Shown: piece by piece, positions 25,798 through 27,242 of the stretch | Position numbering within the stretch: the stretch's first letter is position 1 | Layout: every line of letters starts with the position of its first letter | Assembly (NCBI GenBank): GCA_002439755.1 | Contig: DJPH01000006.1 | Location: forward strand, 1 to 27,242 | Direction of reading: 5' to 3' | Source of the DNA: Prevotellaceae bacterium UBA6417 | Lineage (GTDB): Bacteria > Bacteroidota > Bacteroidia > Bacteroidales > Bacteroidaceae | Length of the DNA stretch: 27,242 nucleotides | Position numbers and translations under genes: made by a program | The notes under the pieces: generated by a model | What the model was told of the DNA's origin: nothing | Database searches by the model: none | What the model saw: only the letters and a program-made list of their open reading frames with translations

Positions 25798-26730
25798 CTA
25801 ATTCCATTCCATGATTTTCATTCTTCCCCGCGGCCATTCGTTGCACTGTATGTACATTCTGTCCTTGAAAAAGTCACAGTCCTCGAACTCAAAAGGAACT
25901 TCTGCCTGCAGATTCACTACGCTTGCCATTCTGCGGTTTTTCAAGTCCCACGAATATATCATGCTTGGAAACTGTGGAGAGCCCACGCCCGTGGGCATGA
26001 CGAGGCAGTTGCCGGCGACAACGCCGCCCTGGCCTATTTGCACGTGTGGAAACGACCTGTCGTAGTCCTGTATGAGGTAGTTTTCCAGGATGTCCTCCTT
26101 TTTCAGTACCACGGTCTTGCCCTCTTTGAGCCTGGGAAGTTTGAATATCATTATGCGGAAATTGTTTTTGGGGTCGGTGTTGTTTATTGTGTTTCCGAAT
26201 CCAATCAGATGCTTGCGCTTTTTGTCGATTGCCCACTGCACCGCGCATCCGTAATAGTCGTCGTGGTTGTCGAGCAATATGGTCTGCACAAGTTCAGCCC
26301 TGCCTTCGGGCAGTATCCGCTCCACAAAGCAGGCATCGGTAATGTTTTTCTCCTTGTCGGTCTTGGCCTGCGAAACATATAGCAGCGGCAACGTGTCACC
26401 TTTCTGGTATCTCTCCACACCGAAATTGGCAACGTTGACATGGTTGTACTTGGATTTGCTTCCGAGCGGGAATGTGCTGAGCCTTACGAACGAGCCATCG
26501 GGGTGAATCTTGTAAAGCGAGGCAAAGCCTTCGTTATAAAGTCCAACCATATAGTCTTTGTGGATGGCGAGTCCCTGGAGACTTTTTTCAACGCCTTTTT
26601 TCAAAAGTCCGCCATCCTTCAGCGTATAGCCGGTGAGTCTGAATACTCCTCCCTTTGTCTTTTGTGCAGAAGCACTATTGCCCGTGCCAAGTACAAAAGC
26701 AAGCAAAAGTGTACCAATTATCGTCTTCAT
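25798..26730 (-). CDS. Secreted protein of unknown function, probable beta-propeller
   Basis: I do not recognise a family for this 310-residue protein. It begins with a clear type I signal peptide (MKTIIGTLLLAFVLGTGNSASAQ). The mature part is beta-rich, with strand-turn patterns such as LQGLAIHKDYMVGLYNEG, ASLYKIHPDGSFVRLSTF, YGCAVQWAIDKKRKHLIGFG and DCDFFKDRMYIQCNEWP, spaced like propeller blades. It has no lipobox and no C-terminal sorting-like tail, so it is probably periplasmic or released. It stands alone: 151 bases separate its end from the Fur-family start, and no gene precedes it. The first bases upstream contain TAAATTCG, one mismatch from the -7 consensus. Confidence 0.85.
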   Translation of the reverse strand: MKTIIGTLLLAFVLGTGNSASAQKTKGGVFRLTGYTLKDGGLLKKGVEKSLQGLAIHKDYMVGLYNEGFASLYKIHPDGSFVRLSTFPLGSKSKYNHVNVANFGVERYQKGDTLPLLYVSQAKTDKEKNITDACFVERILPEGRAELVQTILLDNHDDYYGCAVQWAIDKKRKHLIGFGNTINNTDPKNNFRIMIFKLPRLKEGKTVVLKKEDILENYLIQDYDRSFPHVQIGQGGVVAGNCLVMPTGVGSPQFPSMIYSWDLKNRRMASVVNLQAEVPFEFEDCDFFKDRMYIQCNEWPRGRMKIMEWN

Positions 26731-26988
26731 AATAAAGTCGTTTTATTCACTTGCGAATTTAGCTAAATGATTTGGCAATTATCGGTGTCAGGTGGAAGTT
26801 TTTTCTGTAAGTATGTGCGAAGCTTCTTTTTTTGCGACAAAGCGTGCCCTCCATGTAACATAAGAATGGCCTGTTATAGTGCGTAATCTCTTATCTCAAT
26901 TTGGCGGAAAATCCGATAATATTACCGGTTTGCCGTGGTAAATTGCAGGATTGCGGCAATATTTTTCAGGTATCTTTCTGCAATTGTC
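26731..26988. other. Gene-free stretch before the right-hand repeat
   Basis: No open frame with coding character and no strong hairpin was found here. It presumably contains the promoter of the minus-strand gene ending at 25798 and otherwise looks like plain AT-rich spacer. Confidence 0.5.
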
Positions 26989-27225
26989 TCAGACAAGTTT
27001 GCAAATATCCCTTACATCGTACGGATTTTCCAAAATAGATGTAAATGTTGCTGTTGGTGTGGCCTCTGCAAAACTTGAAGTCTCCAAATAGACTTTCATC
27101 ACTCTTCCATGAGTGGGTCTCATTCTGAAAACGACTGGGTTTGCAGCATTTAACGCTCTCTTCGGACGAAAGGCAGATGAATCAAAAAGATAACAATATA
27201 AATTAACGTGAGTTCGATAAAATCA
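26989..27225 (-). repeat. Candidate dispersed repeat with an open reading frame
   Basis: The minus strand is open for about 78 codons, from just after a TGA near 27225 to the TGA at 26989-26991. It reads YRTHVNLYCYLFDSSAFRPK, then RALNAANPVVFRMRPTHG, and ends DVRDICKLV. The first ATG (27123) would give 44 residues. The segment contains the 18-bp sequence also found at the left edge. Very similar peptide strings recur, as I recall, in short hypothetical proteins of many Bacteroidales genomes, which suggests a multi-copy DNA element rather than a normal gene. That recollection cannot be verified here. Confidence 0.5.
27201..27218 (-). repeat. Right copy of the 18-bp inverted repeat
   Basis: AATTAACGTGAGTTCGAT is the exact reverse complement of positions 6-23. 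With the bases around it, the two window ends match over roughly 35-40 positions with several differences. It lies inside the open stretch described at 26989-27225. Confidence 0.75.
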
Positions 27226-27242
27226 GAATAAGGTTGGTTGCG

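Noticed and set aside
1..27242. tRNA genes, rRNA genes or CRISPR arrays
   Set aside because: No cloverleaf-like segments with CCA-adjacent acceptor stems, no rRNA signatures, and no regularly spaced direct repeats were seen in the intergenic regions.

Overview
The window looks like chromosomal DNA from a Bacteroidales bacterium (Bacteroides/Prevotella-like). The evidence is several promoters with the Bacteroidetes -7 box TAnnTTTG, surface lipoproteins with acidic residues just after the lipobox cysteine, a BtuB/BtuG-type cobalamin receptor pair, an acpP-fabF-rnc block, and glycan-degrading enzymes (DUF1080, GH33, GH78). No rRNA, tRNA, CRISPR array or intact transposase gene was found.

Region 1 (about 160-6660, minus strand) is a vitamin B12 uptake operon. 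A promoter leads into a cobalamin riboswitch, followed by btuB (TonB-dependent outer-membrane receptor), btuG (surface B12-capturing beta-propeller lipoprotein), a surface lipoprotein with a PKD-like region, and a secreted DUF5074-like propeller protein. A hairpin terminator closes the operon. The inner-membrane ABC importer (btuFCD) is not in the window.

Region 2 (6942-9361, plus strand) is housekeeping: acpP, fabF and rnc. A perfect 17-bp hairpin sits inside the first codons of rnc.

Region 3 (9595-16585, plus strand) is a four-gene unit: secreted DUF1080 protein, exported Gfo/Idh/MocA oxidoreductase, a 1089-residue HEAT-like/DUF1080 protein, and a cytoplasmic-type Gfo/Idh/MocA oxidoreductase with a cysteine cluster. 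A strong terminator follows. DUF1080 is the 3-keto-disaccharide hydrolase family, so this unit is a candidate 3-keto-glycoside (oxidise, cleave, reduce) glycan pathway. It is the most interesting system here.

Region 4 (16613-19786, minus strand) holds a 59-residue orphan HicB-like protein, a GH33 sialidase lipoprotein gene broken by an apparent one-base deletion, and nadB. Region 5 (19809-22902, plus strand) holds a PBP4-type D-Ala-D-Ala carboxypeptidase, a guanine-deaminase-like enzyme and a secreted metallophosphoesterase. Region 6 (22906-26730, minus strand) holds a GH78-like alpha-L-rhamnosidase, a Fur-family regulator directly upstream of it, and an unrecognised secreted protein.

The two window edges carry an exact 18-bp sequence in opposite orientation, with weaker similarity beyond it. 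The left copy adjoins a 60-bp palindrome and the right copy adjoins an open stretch that looks like a dispersed Bacteroidales repeat. The window may therefore be a contig that ends in repeats.
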